Positions 52,860-62,624 of a stretch of DNA of 64,000 nucleotides are shown in pieces. Origin of the DNA: Acinetobacter sp. ANC 5054. Lineage in GTDB: Bacteria; Pseudomonadota; Gammaproteobacteria; Pseudomonadales; Moraxellaceae. Position numbers and translations under genes: made by a program. The notes beneath the pieces were generated by a model, which ran no database searches, was not told where the DNA came from, and was given only the letters and a program-made list of their open reading frames with translations. Where the stretch lies: assembly GCF_002135295.1 (NCBI RefSeq), contig NZ_NEGG01000011.1, positions 83,822-147,821 of the forward strand. The letters are read 5' to 3'. Each line of letters opens with the position of its first letter. Within the stretch, counting starts at the first letter, position 1.

Positions 52860-53870
52860 TTATGCTTGAACAGATTGAATAAATAAATCGCGGTATTCGC
52901 GGCACTGTGCAGCGGTTAAAGCAAAGATACCTGTGCCACCTTTTTGGAACTGCAACCAGTAGAAATCAACTGTGTTGAAGTTTTGACGCATAGCCCATTC
53001 AGAGTTACCCACTTCAATCACGATTAAACCATCTTCAGTCAGGTAATCTGCAGCTTGTGCGAGCATTTTACGAACAAGGTCTAAACCGTCTTGACCCGCA
53101 GCCAATGCCATTTCTGGCTCATGGTGGAATTCATCAGGTAAATCCGCCATGTCTTCAGCATCAACATATGGTGGATTTGAAACGATTAAATCATATTGAT
53201 TTTCAGCAGGGATTTTTGCGAATAAATCAGACTCAAGTAATGCCACTTGATATTGTTTATTGTGGTGTTCGCAGTTAATTTGCGCCACTTCAAGAGCATC
53301 TTTAGATAAATCTGTCGCATCCACTTCTGAATCTGGGAAAGCATAAGCCAAAGCAATTGCAATACAACCAGAACCCGTACACATATCTAAAATACGTTGT
53401 GGTGTTTTGGGACTTGGATTTTCAGGCAAGTTATTGACTGCTGCACCCATTTCACCATTTTCACCTAAACAATAAGGTGCAAAACGATTTTCAATAAGTT
53501 CTGCAATTGGTGAACGTGGAATTAGCACACGCTCATCAACATAAAATGGCTTACCAAAGAAATAAGAGAGATTTAATAAATAAGAAGTCGGCACTTTTTC
53601 ATTAATACGACGTTCTAATAATGCTAAAAATTCTGCTGCTTCACTTGGCAAAACTTTCGCATCTAAAATTTCTGCATCAGCATTCCAGTCTAATGACAGT
53701 GTTTGTAACACCAAAGCTGAACTTTCTGCAAAATAGTCTTCTGTACCTTGACCTAAGTGGGCATCATATTGACGTAAAGCTGTTACCCCAAAACGGATAT
53801 AATCTCGAATTGTTGTTAAATTTTCAGCTGCTTCCTGTAAATGTTCAGGGCTAATAGTCGGTCGATCCAC
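52860..53870 (-). CDS. prmB: 50S ribosomal protein L3 glutamine methyltransferase PrmB
   Basis: A 336-aa SAM-dependent methyltransferase that modifies a glutamine of ribosomal protein L3. The SAM motif [15 protein letters not shown] and the NPPY motif ([12 protein letters not shown]) are present, with an N-terminal helical domain containing [11 protein letters not shown]. It is about 25 residues longer than E. coli PrmB because of a polar insert (near residue 135-155, rich in Gly, Asn and Pro) between the domains. The gap 53871-54204 behind it is AT-rich and shows no gene. Confidence 0.95.
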   Translation of the reverse strand: MDRPTISPEHLQEAAENLTTIRDYIRFGVTALRQYDAHLGQGTEDYFAESSALVLQTLSLDWNADAEILDAKVLPSEAAEFLALLERRINEKVPTSYLLNLSYFFGKPFYVDERVLIPRSPIAELIENRFAPYCLGENGEMGAAVNNLPENPSPKTPQRILDMCTGSGCIAIALAYAFPDSEVDATDLSKDALEVAQINCEHHNKQYQVALLESDLFAKIPAENQYDLIVSNPPYVDAEDMADLPDEFHHEPEMALAAGQDGLDLVRKMLAQAADYLTEDGLIVIEVGNSEWAMRQNFNTVDFYWLQFQKGGTGIFALTAAQCREYRDLFIQSVQA

Positions 53871-54204
53871 TTAAGGCGTCTCCAGTTCATAATTTTTAAA
53901 ACGCCCTATGATACCTTGTTTTAAGCGCATTTATAATATTTATAAGCCTTTATTCACTTTCACTATGACATTCATTGATGATTCATTTGCAAGAGATCTG
54001 GCAACGGGAACATTCCATTAGAAATTATTGTTCAATTTTTTCAATGTAGCTCCTATGGTGAACGGTATTCTAGTTTTCAAATACTTTTTACAAGGGTAAA
54101 ACTGATTAAAGCTCAATTGTTTATGATTTTTTACTTGATCAATGTCTTTTATTTCATAAAATTACCCTCATACATTTTAGTAGATTTAACACTGCGGAGC
54201 TCCA

Positions 54205-54510
54205 ATGAGCTACAAGCACAACAACCTAATGGCAATGCGTCAAAGCTATTGGGATGATACACAGTCACAGAAAGTCAAATTAGAGAAACAGTATTTTCAG
54301 CAATTGTTGGTAGAACATAATGTTTTTCCAAATGCTACTTTAGAAAATGCGCGTACCCTATTTTTTAGCTTACCAAGCATCATTATTGTAAAAGGTTATG
54401 CTTTGGGCTTTACCAATGAGTCGGTACAAAAGTTAATTCACCAACATATCGAATCCCACAAAGCCGCGTTGATGCAAAATGACACGGTTAAAATCAAATT
54501 CAGGCTTTAA
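54205..54510 (+). CDS. Conserved hypothetical protein, 101 aa
   Basis: A small soluble protein with a basic, glutamine-rich N-terminal helix, a hydrophobic centre (LFFSLPSIIIVKGYALGF) and a basic C-terminus. GGAG seven bases before the ATG supports it as a real gene. I do not recognise the family. It precedes the ABC1 kinase gene by 156 bp on the same strand. Confidence 0.65.
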   Translation: MSYKHNNLMAMRQSYWDDTQSQKVKLEKQYFQQLLVEHNVFPNATLENARTLFFSLPSIIIVKGYALGFTNESVQKLIHQHIESHKAALMQNDTVKIKFRL

Positions 54511-54666
54511 ATATATGCCATTTTGTCGAATTAATGTACTGATTACTTAGGTTTGCATATAGTTACTACATATTCAGTAAGTTGAACTATTTTAATACGT
54601 TAAGAAACGCTAAAATTGGATACAATATATTTTTCTGCGAATAGCTGATTACAGGATTTATTTTAC

Positions 54667-56040
54667 ATGTCAGATCAGAACGATAAGCTTAAACAGTTAA
54701 AAACTTCCTCTATGGATCGTCGCTTATCTATCGCTAAGGCATCCTTACTTGCTGGTACTCGCTGGGCAGCATCAAACGCAACCTCTATTTTCTCAAATGA
54801 AGAAGAAAAAGAGAGAAAGCGCAAAAAAGCCATGAAAGACCAAGCCGAGTACTTAGTCGCAGAAATTGGAAAACTTAAAGGCTCAATTGTTAAAATTGGT
54901 CAAATGATGGCGCTTTATGGTGAACACTTTCTCCCTGAAGAAATTACTCAAGCCCTCAACACACTGAACAACCAAACCGTTGCCCTTGCATGGCCTGCCA
55001 TTAAAGTTCAATTACAAAACCAATTGGGTTCTAAACTCGATGACCTTGTGATTGATCATGAACCTCTAGGTACTGCATCTTTGGCACAAGTCCATCGTGC
55101 AAAACGTAAATCTGATGGTTTGGAACTGGTTTTAAAAATTCAATATCCGGGTGTCGCTGATGCGATAGACTCCGATATGAATTTGTTTAAAAACATGCTG
55201 AAATTAACTCGCATGGTGCCGCAAACCCGTGAATTTGATCAGTGGTTTGATGAAGTGCGTGAAATGATGCACCGTGAAGTGAACTATAAAATTGAAGCTG
55301 AAACCACACGTCGTTTCGGCGCTCGTTTAAAAGAAGATCCACGTTATATCGTTCCTCAAATTATTGATGGCTATTCAACCAATCAAGTGTTGTGTATGAC
55401 CTTTGAGCGCGGTGTGCCCATTAACAGCCCTGTGATGCTGTCTTTACCACAAGATCGTCGTAATGCCTTAGGTGAAGCTTCACTTGAAATTGCAGTACGT
55501 GAAATTTTTGAATGGGGTGAAATGCAAACTGACCCGAATTTTGGTAATTACTTAGTTCGTTTAGGAAATGGTACTGACGTTTTGGATAAAATTGTACTGT
55601 TAGACTTCGGTGCTATTCGTCAATTTGATGAACATTTACTCGGAGTTGCACGGCATTTAATTACAGCGGGTTATAACCACAGTTCAGAGCAAATGGTTCA
55701 AGCCATGACTGGTTATGAGTTCTTTGACGGTATTCCGCAAAGCATCAAACCCGACATGGCAAAAGTATTTTTACTCGCTACCGAAGCATTTAGTAGCTTA
55801 GATAATAATCCTGAAATTCCTGCTGGTGTAATGGATGAGCAACATCGTTATGATTGGAAAAAGAGCCAATTACATAGCCGTGTGATGCAACAAGCCTCTA
55901 AGTCGATGGCATCTCGCTATTTCTCCGTTCCACCCAAAGAATTTATGTTTATTAGCCGTAAATTTATCGGGGCTTATACATTTATGACGGTCATTGAAGC
56001 CAAAACCAATGTTCGTCGTATGATTCAAAAATATCTATAA
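54667..56040 (+). CDS. ABC1/AarF (UbiB-like) atypical kinase family protein
   Basis: A 457-aa ABC1-family protein. The family KxGQ motif (VKIGQMMALYG, near residue 80), the alanine-rich loop GTASLAQVHRAK, the lysine in VLKIQYPG and the DFG-like LLDFGAIRQ (near 320) are in order. Members function in ubiquinone synthesis or lipid transport as ATPases rather than protein kinases. It lacks the C-terminal membrane segments of true UbiB, which is about 540 aa, so it is a paralogue of unknown target. A hairpin terminator follows. Confidence 0.88.
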   Translation: MSDQNDKLKQLKTSSMDRRLSIAKASLLAGTRWAASNATSIFSNEEEKERKRKKAMKDQAEYLVAEIGKLKGSIVKIGQMMALYGEHFLPEEITQALNTLNNQTVALAWPAIKVQLQNQLGSKLDDLVIDHEPLGTASLAQVHRAKRKSDGLELVLKIQYPGVADAIDSDMNLFKNMLKLTRMVPQTREFDQWFDEVREMMHREVNYKIEAETTRRFGARLKEDPRYIVPQIIDGYSTNQVLCMTFERGVPINSPVMLSLPQDRRNALGEASLEIAVREIFEWGEMQTDPNFGNYLVRLGNGTDVLDKIVLLDFGAIRQFDEHLLGVARHLITAGYNHSSEQMVQAMTGYEFFDGIPQSIKPDMAKVFLLATEAFSSLDNNPEIPAGVMDEQHRYDWKKSQLHSRVMQQASKSMASRYFSVPPKEFMFISRKFIGAYTFMTVIEAKTNVRRMIQKYL

Positions 56041-56061
56041 ATCTTATATTCAGCTCAACTC

Positions 56062-56090
56062 GACTTGATTGGTAATATGTCAATCAAGTC
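56062..56090 (+). terminator. Terminator after the ABC1 gene
   Basis: GACTTGATTG and CAATCAAGTC form a perfect ten-base stem with a nine-base loop, followed by AATTTTAAAC. Confidence 0.75.
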
Positions 56091-56272
56091 AATTTTAAAC
56101 TTACACACCACTCCTCATCTTTAACAAAGTTTATATTTATCAATTATTTAATTCATTAAAATATTTTAATTTACCGTTTATCTTTGACAATCATCCATGT
56201 CACTTATGACATGGTTTTTCATGAGCATGCATGTCAGCATAAAAAAAGCATTATGCACATGGAAAACAAAAA

Positions 56273-57568
56273 ATGACGAATATGGTAAATAAAGCCCAAG
56301 GACTTGGACTCTCACTACTCACTAAACTTGCGGGAAGTGATGTACTGGACCAATTTAAACTCCGTAAATTTGTTGAAAAATCCTTATATCAAAGTTCGAA
56401 AGCGGGTTTTAAAACCTTAAGTCACACACAAAAAGCCTTTAAAAAAAATAATGACCTGCATAAGCAACGTTTACCAAATCAACAAAAATCATTGTTCGAT
56501 TTAAATTTGACAGAAGAACAGCAAATGACTGCTGATGCGATGCAGCAATTTGCTGCAGAAGTCTTATATCCACTGGCACATCAGGCCGACCAAGATGAAA
56601 AGTTTCCACCGCAATTATGGAAACATATACAAGATTTAGGACTGAATTATTATGCTTTACCTGAAGATTTAGGCGGTGTTGCGGCAGAAAAAAATATTGT
56701 CAGTAACATCCTGATCGCTGAACATTTAGCTGCAGGTGATTTCAGTCTGACCGCTGGGTTACTCTCGACCTTTAGTTGTATTAATGCAATCACACAATGG
56801 GGTTCAGAATCGGTTCAATCCACCTACCTTCCCGTCTTTGCTGAAGACTCAGAGATTATTGCAACATTTGCAGTGCAAGAAAATACACCCGCATTTAATC
56901 CTTACCAATTAAAAACCCGTGCAGTAGCCGATGGCTCAAACTATAAAATTACCGGTGAAAAAACCATAGTGCTCTTAGGTGAACATGCAGATGTATTGTT
57001 GGTTACAGCAATGCTCAACGGACAACCTGAAGTGTTCGTGGTGAATCGTGACGAAACGATCCGTTCCAAAAAATCGCCTGCCATGGGTCTAAAAGCGACT
57101 GAGACCGTGACCTTAAAGTTTGAGCAAACCGCTGCGCAGCGTCTAGGAGATGATGATTTTGATTATTCTGCGTTCATCGACCTAGGTAATTTGATGTGGT
57201 GCGCCATGGCCGTTGGAACTGCCACAGCCCTCAAAAAATATTGTATCCAATATGCCAATGAACGAACTGCTTTTGGTGAACCTATTTCACATCGTCAAAG
57301 TGTAGCTTTTATGATTGCCGATATGGCAATTGAAATCGATGCTATGCATATGCTTATTCTAAACGCTGCAAGCCTTGCAGAATCAGGGAAATCATTTCAT
57401 CGTGAAGCATATTTAGCTCGCATATTATGTGCTGAAAAAGCTATGAAAATTGGAACGGATGGCGTACAAATTTTGGGCGGTCATGGTTTCACCAAAGAAC
57501 ATCCTGTAGAGCGTTGGTATCGTGATCTACGTGCGACAGCAATTATACATTCTGGCCTGCATGCCTAA
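56273..57568 (+). CDS. Acyl-CoA dehydrogenase-family protein lacking the catalytic glutamate
   Basis: A 431-aa ACAD-fold protein. An unusual N-terminal extension of about 75 basic residues precedes the ACAD domain. The FAD-binding ERTAFGEPISHRQSVAFMIA and GGHGFTKEHPVERWYRD segments are present. The chain ends with LRATAIIHSGLHA, exactly where active enzymes read IYEGTxxIQ, so the catalytic glutamate is replaced by histidine and the last helix is missing. It is 29 bp upstream of a complete ACAD gene. A heteromeric enzyme with one active subunit type, as in mycobacterial ChsE, is a reasonable model. Confidence 0.85.
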   Translation: MTNMVNKAQGLGLSLLTKLAGSDVLDQFKLRKFVEKSLYQSSKAGFKTLSHTQKAFKKNNDLHKQRLPNQQKSLFDLNLTEEQQMTADAMQQFAAEVLYPLAHQADQDEKFPPQLWKHIQDLGLNYYALPEDLGGVAAEKNIVSNILIAEHLAAGDFSLTAGLLSTFSCINAITQWGSESVQSTYLPVFAEDSEIIATFAVQENTPAFNPYQLKTRAVADGSNYKITGEKTIVLLGEHADVLLVTAMLNGQPEVFVVNRDETIRSKKSPAMGLKATETVTLKFEQTAAQRLGDDDFDYSAFIDLGNLMWCAMAVGTATALKKYCIQYANERTAFGEPISHRQSVAFMIADMAIEIDAMHMLILNAASLAESGKSFHREAYLARILCAEKAMKIGTDGVQILGGHGFTKEHPVERWYRDLRATAIIHSGLHA

Positions 57569-57597
57569 ATCACATAACAAAAATAAAGGATCTCGCG

Positions 57598-58797
57598 ATG
57601 AACTTACAAAATCCAAAAAAGTTTAAATTATTAATCGATCAAGCTCATGAAGTGGCTTTAAATGTACTGCGTCCAATATCTCGTAAATACGATAAAGCTG
57701 AACATGCCTATCCCAAAGAACTCGATATGTTGGCCTCGGTAGTCGATGGCATGAACGAAGGTGGCGATGGCATGAATGCAGGTGCAGCAGTCAACAAACG
57801 CGGCGATGTCGATACGGGTAATAAAAATGGCATCAATATGTCTACTGCCCTAAGCATAATTGAAATGTGTTATGGCGATACTGGACTGTTACTGAGTATG
57901 CCACGACAAGGCTTAGGAAACTCTGCCATAGCTGCAGTTGCAAATGATGAACAGCTTGAACGTTTTAATGGCACATGGGCAGCGATGGCGATCACCGAAC
58001 CAAATTGCGGTTCAGACTCTGCAGCGATACGTACGACAGCAACACAAGACGGAGATGATTACATTTTAAATGGTGAAAAAATTTTTGTAACTTCAGGTGA
58101 ACGTGCGGATGCTATCGTTGTTTGGGCTACCCTAGATAAAAAATTGGTCCGCGCTGCTATTAAATCATTTGTGGTTGAAAAAGGCACGCCAGGCATGACT
58201 GTTGAACGCCTTGAACATAAACTTGGCATTAAGGCATCAGATACAGCCGCGATTAGTTTTGTAGATTGCCGTGTACCCGCAACAAATTTATTGGGCAATG
58301 CTGAAATAGATGTAGCAAAAGGCTTTGCTGGTGTTATGGAAACCTTTGATAATACCCGCCCTCTCGTTGCTGCTATGGCTATTGGATGTGCTAAAGCATC
58401 ACTAGAGAGGATCAAAGAAATATTTAAAGATGAGTTAGATGAGCATTACATAACTCCATCTCTACAATGTTCCAATATTGCAGCACAAATATATCGCATG
58501 GAAGCAGACTGGGAGGCAGCTCGTTTACTCATGCTAAAAGCAGCATGGATGGCGGACAATAAAAAGCCTAACTCCCGTGAAGCATCAATTGCCAAAGCCA
58601 AGGCAGGACGTGTTGGAAATGACATTACGCTAAAGTGTGTTGAGCTCGCAGCAGCTGTAGGATATAACGAAGATGAATTACTGGAAAAATGGGCGCGAGA
58701 TTCAAAAATTTTAGATATTTTTGAAGGTACTCAACAAATACAACAACTCATTATCGCACGACGTGAATTAGGTAAAAGCTCGAGTGAATTAAAATAA
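57598..58797 (+). CDS. Acyl-CoA dehydrogenase
   Basis: A 399-aa ACAD that introduces a trans-2 double bond in an acyl-CoA and passes electrons to ETF. The segments MAITEPNCGSDSAAIRTTA, YILNGEKIFVTSGERAD and, at the C-terminus, KILDIFEGTQQIQQLIIARR are present, and the EGT glutamate is the expected catalytic base. AAAGGA precedes the ATG by about 8 bp. It is coupled to the upstream ACAD-like gene, which lacks that residue. Substrate chain is not deducible. Confidence 0.93.
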   Translation: MNLQNPKKFKLLIDQAHEVALNVLRPISRKYDKAEHAYPKELDMLASVVDGMNEGGDGMNAGAAVNKRGDVDTGNKNGINMSTALSIIEMCYGDTGLLLSMPRQGLGNSAIAAVANDEQLERFNGTWAAMAITEPNCGSDSAAIRTTATQDGDDYILNGEKIFVTSGERADAIVVWATLDKKLVRAAIKSFVVEKGTPGMTVERLEHKLGIKASDTAAISFVDCRVPATNLLGNAEIDVAKGFAGVMETFDNTRPLVAAMAIGCAKASLERIKEIFKDELDEHYITPSLQCSNIAAQIYRMEADWEAARLLMLKAAWMADNKKPNSREASIAKAKAGRVGNDITLKCVELAAAVGYNEDELLEKWARDSKILDIFEGTQQIQQLIIARRELGKSSSELK

Positions 58798-58823
58798 ATG
58801 CCCGTTTAATTCAGCGATTATTT

Positions 58824-58877
58824 ATATTGAGATGGATTTCTACCTATTAAAGGTATATAAACAATCCATCTCAATAT
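58824..58877. repeat. Large hairpin between ACAD and GNAT genes
   Basis: A perfect 15-bp inverted repeat (58824-58838 and 58863-58877) encloses a second small one (TACCT and AGGTA). There is no T-tract on the plus strand, and the GNAT ATG lies 12 bp beyond it. It might stop ACAD transcripts, protect mRNA ends or regulate the GNAT gene. Confidence 0.8.
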
Positions 58878-58889
58878 TCTATATTTATC

Positions 58890-59375
58890 ATGTTCTTCAT
58901 CCGCCAAATTCAAGAAAAAGATAATTCAGCTATTGCAGCAATAATTCGTAAAGTTTCTCAAGAATTTGGCTTAGCTGCTGAGTCAGGTTTTGCTGTCGCA
59001 GATCCGATCTTAGATAATCTAAGTCAAGTCTATGCAAATCAAAACTCACACTATTGGGTAATTGAAGATGAAAATGGTCAGATTTTCGGTGGCGGTGGAA
59101 TATCACCTTTAAAGGGTGATGCAACACTACTAGAAATACAAAAAATGTATTTTTTACCTGAACTACGCGGGCATGGCTTTGCACAAAAAATATTAGAACA
59201 ATGTTTTACATTTGCAAAAACACAGCAATTTCAAGCCTGCTATTTAGAAACTACGCAATCTTTATGGCAAGCTGTTAAATTATATGAGAAATTAGGCTTT
59301 GAACACCTAGTAAGCCCTAGAGGCAATACAGGACACAGCCAAGCATGTGAAATTTGGATGCTTAAAAGGCTTTAA
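58890..59375 (+). CDS. GNAT-family N-acetyltransferase
   Basis: A 161-aa single-domain acetyltransferase. MYFLPELRGHGFAQKILEQC is motif A, and YEKLGFEHL follows as motif B. The start is placed just past a large hairpin and has no obvious ribosome site, so the gene could be leaderless or structure-controlled. Substrate unknown. A terminator follows. Confidence 0.82.
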   Translation: MFFIRQIQEKDNSAIAAIIRKVSQEFGLAAESGFAVADPILDNLSQVYANQNSHYWVIEDENGQIFGGGGISPLKGDATLLEIQKMYFLPELRGHGFAQKILEQCFTFAKTQQFQACYLETTQSLWQAVKLYEKLGFEHLVSPRGNTGHSQACEIWMLKRL

Positions 59376-59453
59376 ATTATCAATTTGCATTGCGAATAAA
59401 TTACTTTAATTTCCTTAATGAACCAAACTAATTTCAATCTACAATTCCATACT

Positions 59454-59486
59454 AGAGGAACAGTTTTATTCAAAAATTGTTCCTCT
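59454..59486. terminator. Hairpin after the GNAT gene
   Basis: AGAGGAACA and TGTTCCTCT form a nine-base stem extended by TTTT/AAAA pairing. It is followed by TATATTATT. The remaining gap to 59667 is AT-rich without a supported feature. Confidence 0.7.
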
Positions 59487-59667
59487 TATATTATTAATTC
59501 TATATTAAATGCCGATATCGCATAATTTATAAGCAAATTTTACAATTTCACCATAAGGATATATTACAGTCAAACTTGACGTGAAAATGAAGACTTAATA
59601 ATATCGGTTCAATTTATGCATTTGATGGTTTTTTATTTTGTTTAAGCACGTTCAATTCAATAATAAT

Positions 59668-60216
59668 ATGACTCAGATCTTGTCAAAAAAACGCTTAATT
59701 AATTTCATGAGCATTTTTGTCACTACAACAATACTTGCAGGCTGCTCTTCACTGGGTGGAGGTTCTGTATCTAAACGTGCTTCAAAATTATCAACGGGTA
59801 TTCAAAAAGCCTATGCTGTTCATCCCGATACAGCAAATCGTGTTTCACCCTATATTATTCAATCAGCAGATCAATATGAATTAGATCCATTATTAATCGC
59901 TGCTGTTATTCGCCAAGAATCAACTTTTAGACCAACAGTAGTCTCACCTGCTGGTGCAGTCGGCTTAACTCAAGTCATGCCTCGCTACTGGCAAGCCACT
60001 TGTCCTGGTGATTTGTCTGACGAATTAACCAATATTAACTGTGGATCTTTTATTTTGACCAAATATAAGAATTCATCTGGAAGTATGCCTAAAGCACTTG
60101 CTTATTATAATGTTGGTCCAACTGCTTACAATTCAAATCGACAAATGAAGAAACAAGGTAAACGTTATGCAAAGCAAGTTGAGGAGCATCAAAAAAATCT
60201 AAAAAATGCCTTGTAA
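59668..60216 (+). CDS. SLT-type lytic transglycosylase lipoprotein
   Basis: A 182-aa lipoprotein. A signal sequence ends in the lipobox ILAGC near residue 24. The C-terminal SLT domain carries the catalytic glutamate in VIRQESTFRP, then SPAGAVGLTQVMP and ALAYYNVGP. It cleaves peptidoglycan glycan strands to 1,6-anhydro products. The open frame begins with a TTG at 59638, but the ATG at 59668 gives the normal signal start. It is small compared with MltC-type enzymes, with a bare SLT domain. A terminator follows. Confidence 0.9.
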   Translation: MTQILSKKRLINFMSIFVTTTILAGCSSLGGGSVSKRASKLSTGIQKAYAVHPDTANRVSPYIIQSADQYELDPLLIAAVIRQESTFRPTVVSPAGAVGLTQVMPRYWQATCPGDLSDELTNINCGSFILTKYKNSSGSMPKALAYYNVGPTAYNSNRQMKKQGKRYAKQVEEHQKNLKNAL

Positions 60217-60225
60217 GCTGACAAC

Positions 60226-60256
60226 AGTTCAGTCCTATTTTTAGTAGGATTGAACT
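60226..60256 (+). terminator. Terminator after the lytic transglycosylase gene
   Basis: AGTTCAGTCCTA and TAGGATTGAACT form a 12-bp stem with one G-T pair, followed by TTTAAAAG. The next 440 bp to 60698 are extremely AT-rich and hold no gene I can support, only probable promoter sequence for the downstream operon. Confidence 0.8.
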
Positions 60257-60698
60257 TTTAAAAGTAAAACACATTTAATTCTATTTATTTGTTTTATATC
60301 ACATTATTAAAAATAATTAAATATTATATGTTACTTTTAAATGAATATTAAACGAACAAACAGAATTCTTGTTTAATACCCTTTTTATATAAGACCATAT
60401 TTTTAATATATTAAAAATATAAAATAATACATTAAACCTATTAATAAAAAAATTATAAAAAACAATGCACTTAAATATGATTTATTTTCTTGATTAGAAA
60501 AAATAGTTTAAACATTCTACACAATAAGGCCAATCTAAAATTTTAAAAAATTTATTCATATTTTTTTACTTTATTTATTCTTAACAATAATCAACCACCT
60601 AATATTTATCAGTATTGTTTATTCAATGGATTTAGCTAATATCTTACACATCAGTAAAAATAAATTACTGACTAATATATAAATTATTGGGGTTAATA

Positions 60699-61058
60699 AT
60701 GGCTAAATTATCTTTAAATGGATTAACTGAAATTGACGGTTTTGTTGCTGCTGCATTGGTTGATAGTGATAGTGGTTTAGCTTTGGCTACACAAGGTAAT
60801 AACGAAGTCGACTTAGAGTTAGCTGCTGCTGGTAATACCGAAGTTGTTCGTTCAAAGCGGAAAGTTGCTAAAGCATTGAATCTTAATGATTCAATTGAAG
60901 ACATTTTAATTACTTTAGGTAAACAATATCACTTAATTCGCCCACTCGATTCAAATGAAGATTTATTCTTATATCTAGTGTTAGACCGTAGTAAATCAAA
61001 TCTTGCTATGGCACGCCATGAACTTAAACGTTTTGAAAAAGAATTAGATTTTTCTTAA
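60699..61058 (+). CDS. Roadblock/LC7-type protein, first gene of the GTPase operon
   Basis: A 119-aa protein. The N-terminal [19 protein letters not shown] resembles the strand-turn-strand of roadblock/MglB proteins, which bind and regulate MglA-like GTPases. The C-terminal half ([22 protein letters not shown]) fits the second strand pair and last helix. A GGGG six bases before the ATG supports 60699 rather than an ATG 12 bases upstream. It is the first of four plus-strand genes and is followed by a hairpin (61062-61096) that may raise its level over the rest. Confidence 0.75.
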   Translation: MAKLSLNGLTEIDGFVAAALVDSDSGLALATQGNNEVDLELAAAGNTEVVRSKRKVAKALNLNDSIEDILITLGKQYHLIRPLDSNEDLFLYLVLDRSKSNLAMARHELKRFEKELDFS

Positions 61059-61061
61059 TAC

Positions 61062-61096
61062 AAAACTGGGTTATTTCATTTGAAATAGCCCGTTTT
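61062..61096 (+). terminator. Hairpin inside the roadblock/GTPase operon
   Basis: AAAACTGGGTTATTTCA and TGAAATAGCCCGTTTT pair with one bulge and one G-T, ending in CGTTTTC. It could act as a partial terminator or as a 3' stabiliser that separates the first gene from the next three. Confidence 0.6.
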
Positions 61097-61109
61097 CACG
61101 GACTTCATC

Positions 61110-62066
61110 ATGAATAACACACTATATATTTCTGTCTTTGGCTTAAATCTAAATGTTATCAATGAAATTAAATCTATTATTTCAAAAAAACTATCCGAAT
61201 TTTTTACAATAAATTGGACACATATCGCTGATTCAAAATTACAAGTACTATTAATCAATGAGGACTTTATTGATTTGCCCAATATCACTAAAATTAAACA
61301 TGATGATTTAATCATATTGAAGCTAAAAAAAAATGAATTAAATGCTAATGAAATTAAGCAAGATACTCTTTTTTTACCCTTAACAAATACAAATCATTTT
61401 GAAGATTGGTTAGAACATAATGTATTACTACGTTTCAGCAATACCCAGCAAGTTCGTACACTCTCACAACCCATTACAGATGTTGATTACAAATTAAGTC
61501 ATCTACAAATTGCTGACACCTTTTCTCAAATAGAAAATCACCAACGACTTCTCCTTGTATTAGATAATAAGCCCATTGCGTTAATTGATAACCTCAGCAA
61601 TGAATTTTGGGTAAAACAAAATATTCAAATCATGCAAAAATCCGAACTTTCACTCATACCAGCCGATATCAATAGTGTTGTCAGTTTTAAATACAGTTCG
61701 AAATCATGCAATCTACAACAAGGATTATGGCAGTTTGTCTGGGATTATGTTGGATATGAAACCCCTGTATTTACAAAGCACTATAAACTTCTTCATTGGC
61801 CACAACCTATAAATTGTGTTGAACGTAAATCTTTACTCAAAATATCCGCATTTTTTATGGAAGGTAGCTCAACACAATATATCTCTGAACAAATGCATTT
61901 AAACCATAATTTTATTAATCGTTATCTATTTGCTTGTCACAGTGCAAATATCATTATTGAAATACCAGCTATGGCAACCGTCTTCCATAGCCAACAAAAT
62001 GCGATTGAAGCATCTAAGCCATTACAGAATTTTTTCCGTAGTCTTAGAAAAAAACTAGGAATTTGA
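61110..62066 (+). CDS. Unknown protein with possible C-terminal winged helix
   Basis: A 318-aa soluble protein. I do not recognise a named family. The C-terminal 80 residues (SLLKISAFFMEGSSTQYISE, then MHLNHNFINRYLFACHSANI) look like a helix-turn-helix or winged helix, comparable to the small DNA-binding-like proteins (DUF742) found in Streptomyces conservons. The N-terminal 200 residues are mixed alpha/beta with little sequence signature. It lies between a roadblock gene and the GTPase gene, so it is likely an effector or adaptor of the GTPase. Confidence 0.6.
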   Translation: MNNTLYISVFGLNLNVINEIKSIISKKLSEFFTINWTHIADSKLQVLLINEDFIDLPNITKIKHDDLIILKLKKNELNANEIKQDTLFLPLTNTNHFEDWLEHNVLLRFSNTQQVRTLSQPITDVDYKLSHLQIADTFSQIENHQRLLLVLDNKPIALIDNLSNEFWVKQNIQIMQKSELSLIPADINSVVSFKYSSKSCNLQQGLWQFVWDYVGYETPVFTKHYKLLHWPQPINCVERKSLLKISAFFMEGSSTQYISEQMHLNHNFINRYLFACHSANIIIEIPAMATVFHSQQNAIEASKPLQNFFRSLRKKLGI

Positions 62067-62075
62067 AAATTTAAT

Positions 62076-62612
62076 ATGATTTTACAGCAATTCAAAATCG
62101 TCTTTGCCGGAACCATGGGTGCTGGAAAAACAACCGCTATACAAAGTATTTCTGATATTCCAGTGCTCAACACAGAGGCACTCAATACTGATCTACACGC
62201 ACATCAAAAAATGCTGACTACAGTTGGGATTGATTATGGTGAGCTCACATTAACAGATGGAACTAAACTCGGGCTATACGGGACACCTGGCCAAGAGCGA
62301 TTTAACTTTATATGGAATACAATTTGCCAAGGTGCAATTGGTACAATTATTTTGATTGATCATACACATGACAATCCTATTCAACAACTGAATGACTATT
62401 TAAAATATTTTTCTGAAAGCAATGAAAATATTATTATTGCGATCACTCATTTAGATAGTACACAGCATCAATCAACTAAACTGTATAAAGATTGGCAAGA
62501 TCAACAACAATTACATCATCCAATTTTTTATATTGATGCGAGAAAAAAAACTGACATTCTTTTTATTCTTGAAGCTCTCATTACTAAAGCAGAAGTTCAA
62601 CTTGCTATTTAA
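62076..62612 (+). CDS. COG2229/CvnD-like small GTPase
   Basis: A 178-aa Ras-like GTPase of the bacterial MglA/CvnD branch. The P-loop GTMGAGKTT is at residues 11-19. The G3 region reads LYGTPGQERFNF, with glycine in place of the first aspartate, as is usual in this branch. The G4 region reads ITHLDS, in place of NKxD. It begins 9 bp after the previous gene and ends 12 bp before a second roadblock gene. Such GTPases form polarity or signalling switches with roadblock partners. Confidence 0.88.
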   Translation: MILQQFKIVFAGTMGAGKTTAIQSISDIPVLNTEALNTDLHAHQKMLTTVGIDYGELTLTDGTKLGLYGTPGQERFNFIWNTICQGAIGTIILIDHTHDNPIQQLNDYLKYFSESNENIIIAITHLDSTQHQSTKLYKDWQDQQQLHHPIFYIDARKKTDILFILEALITKAEVQLAI

Positions 62613-62624
62613 GGTTAAAATATT

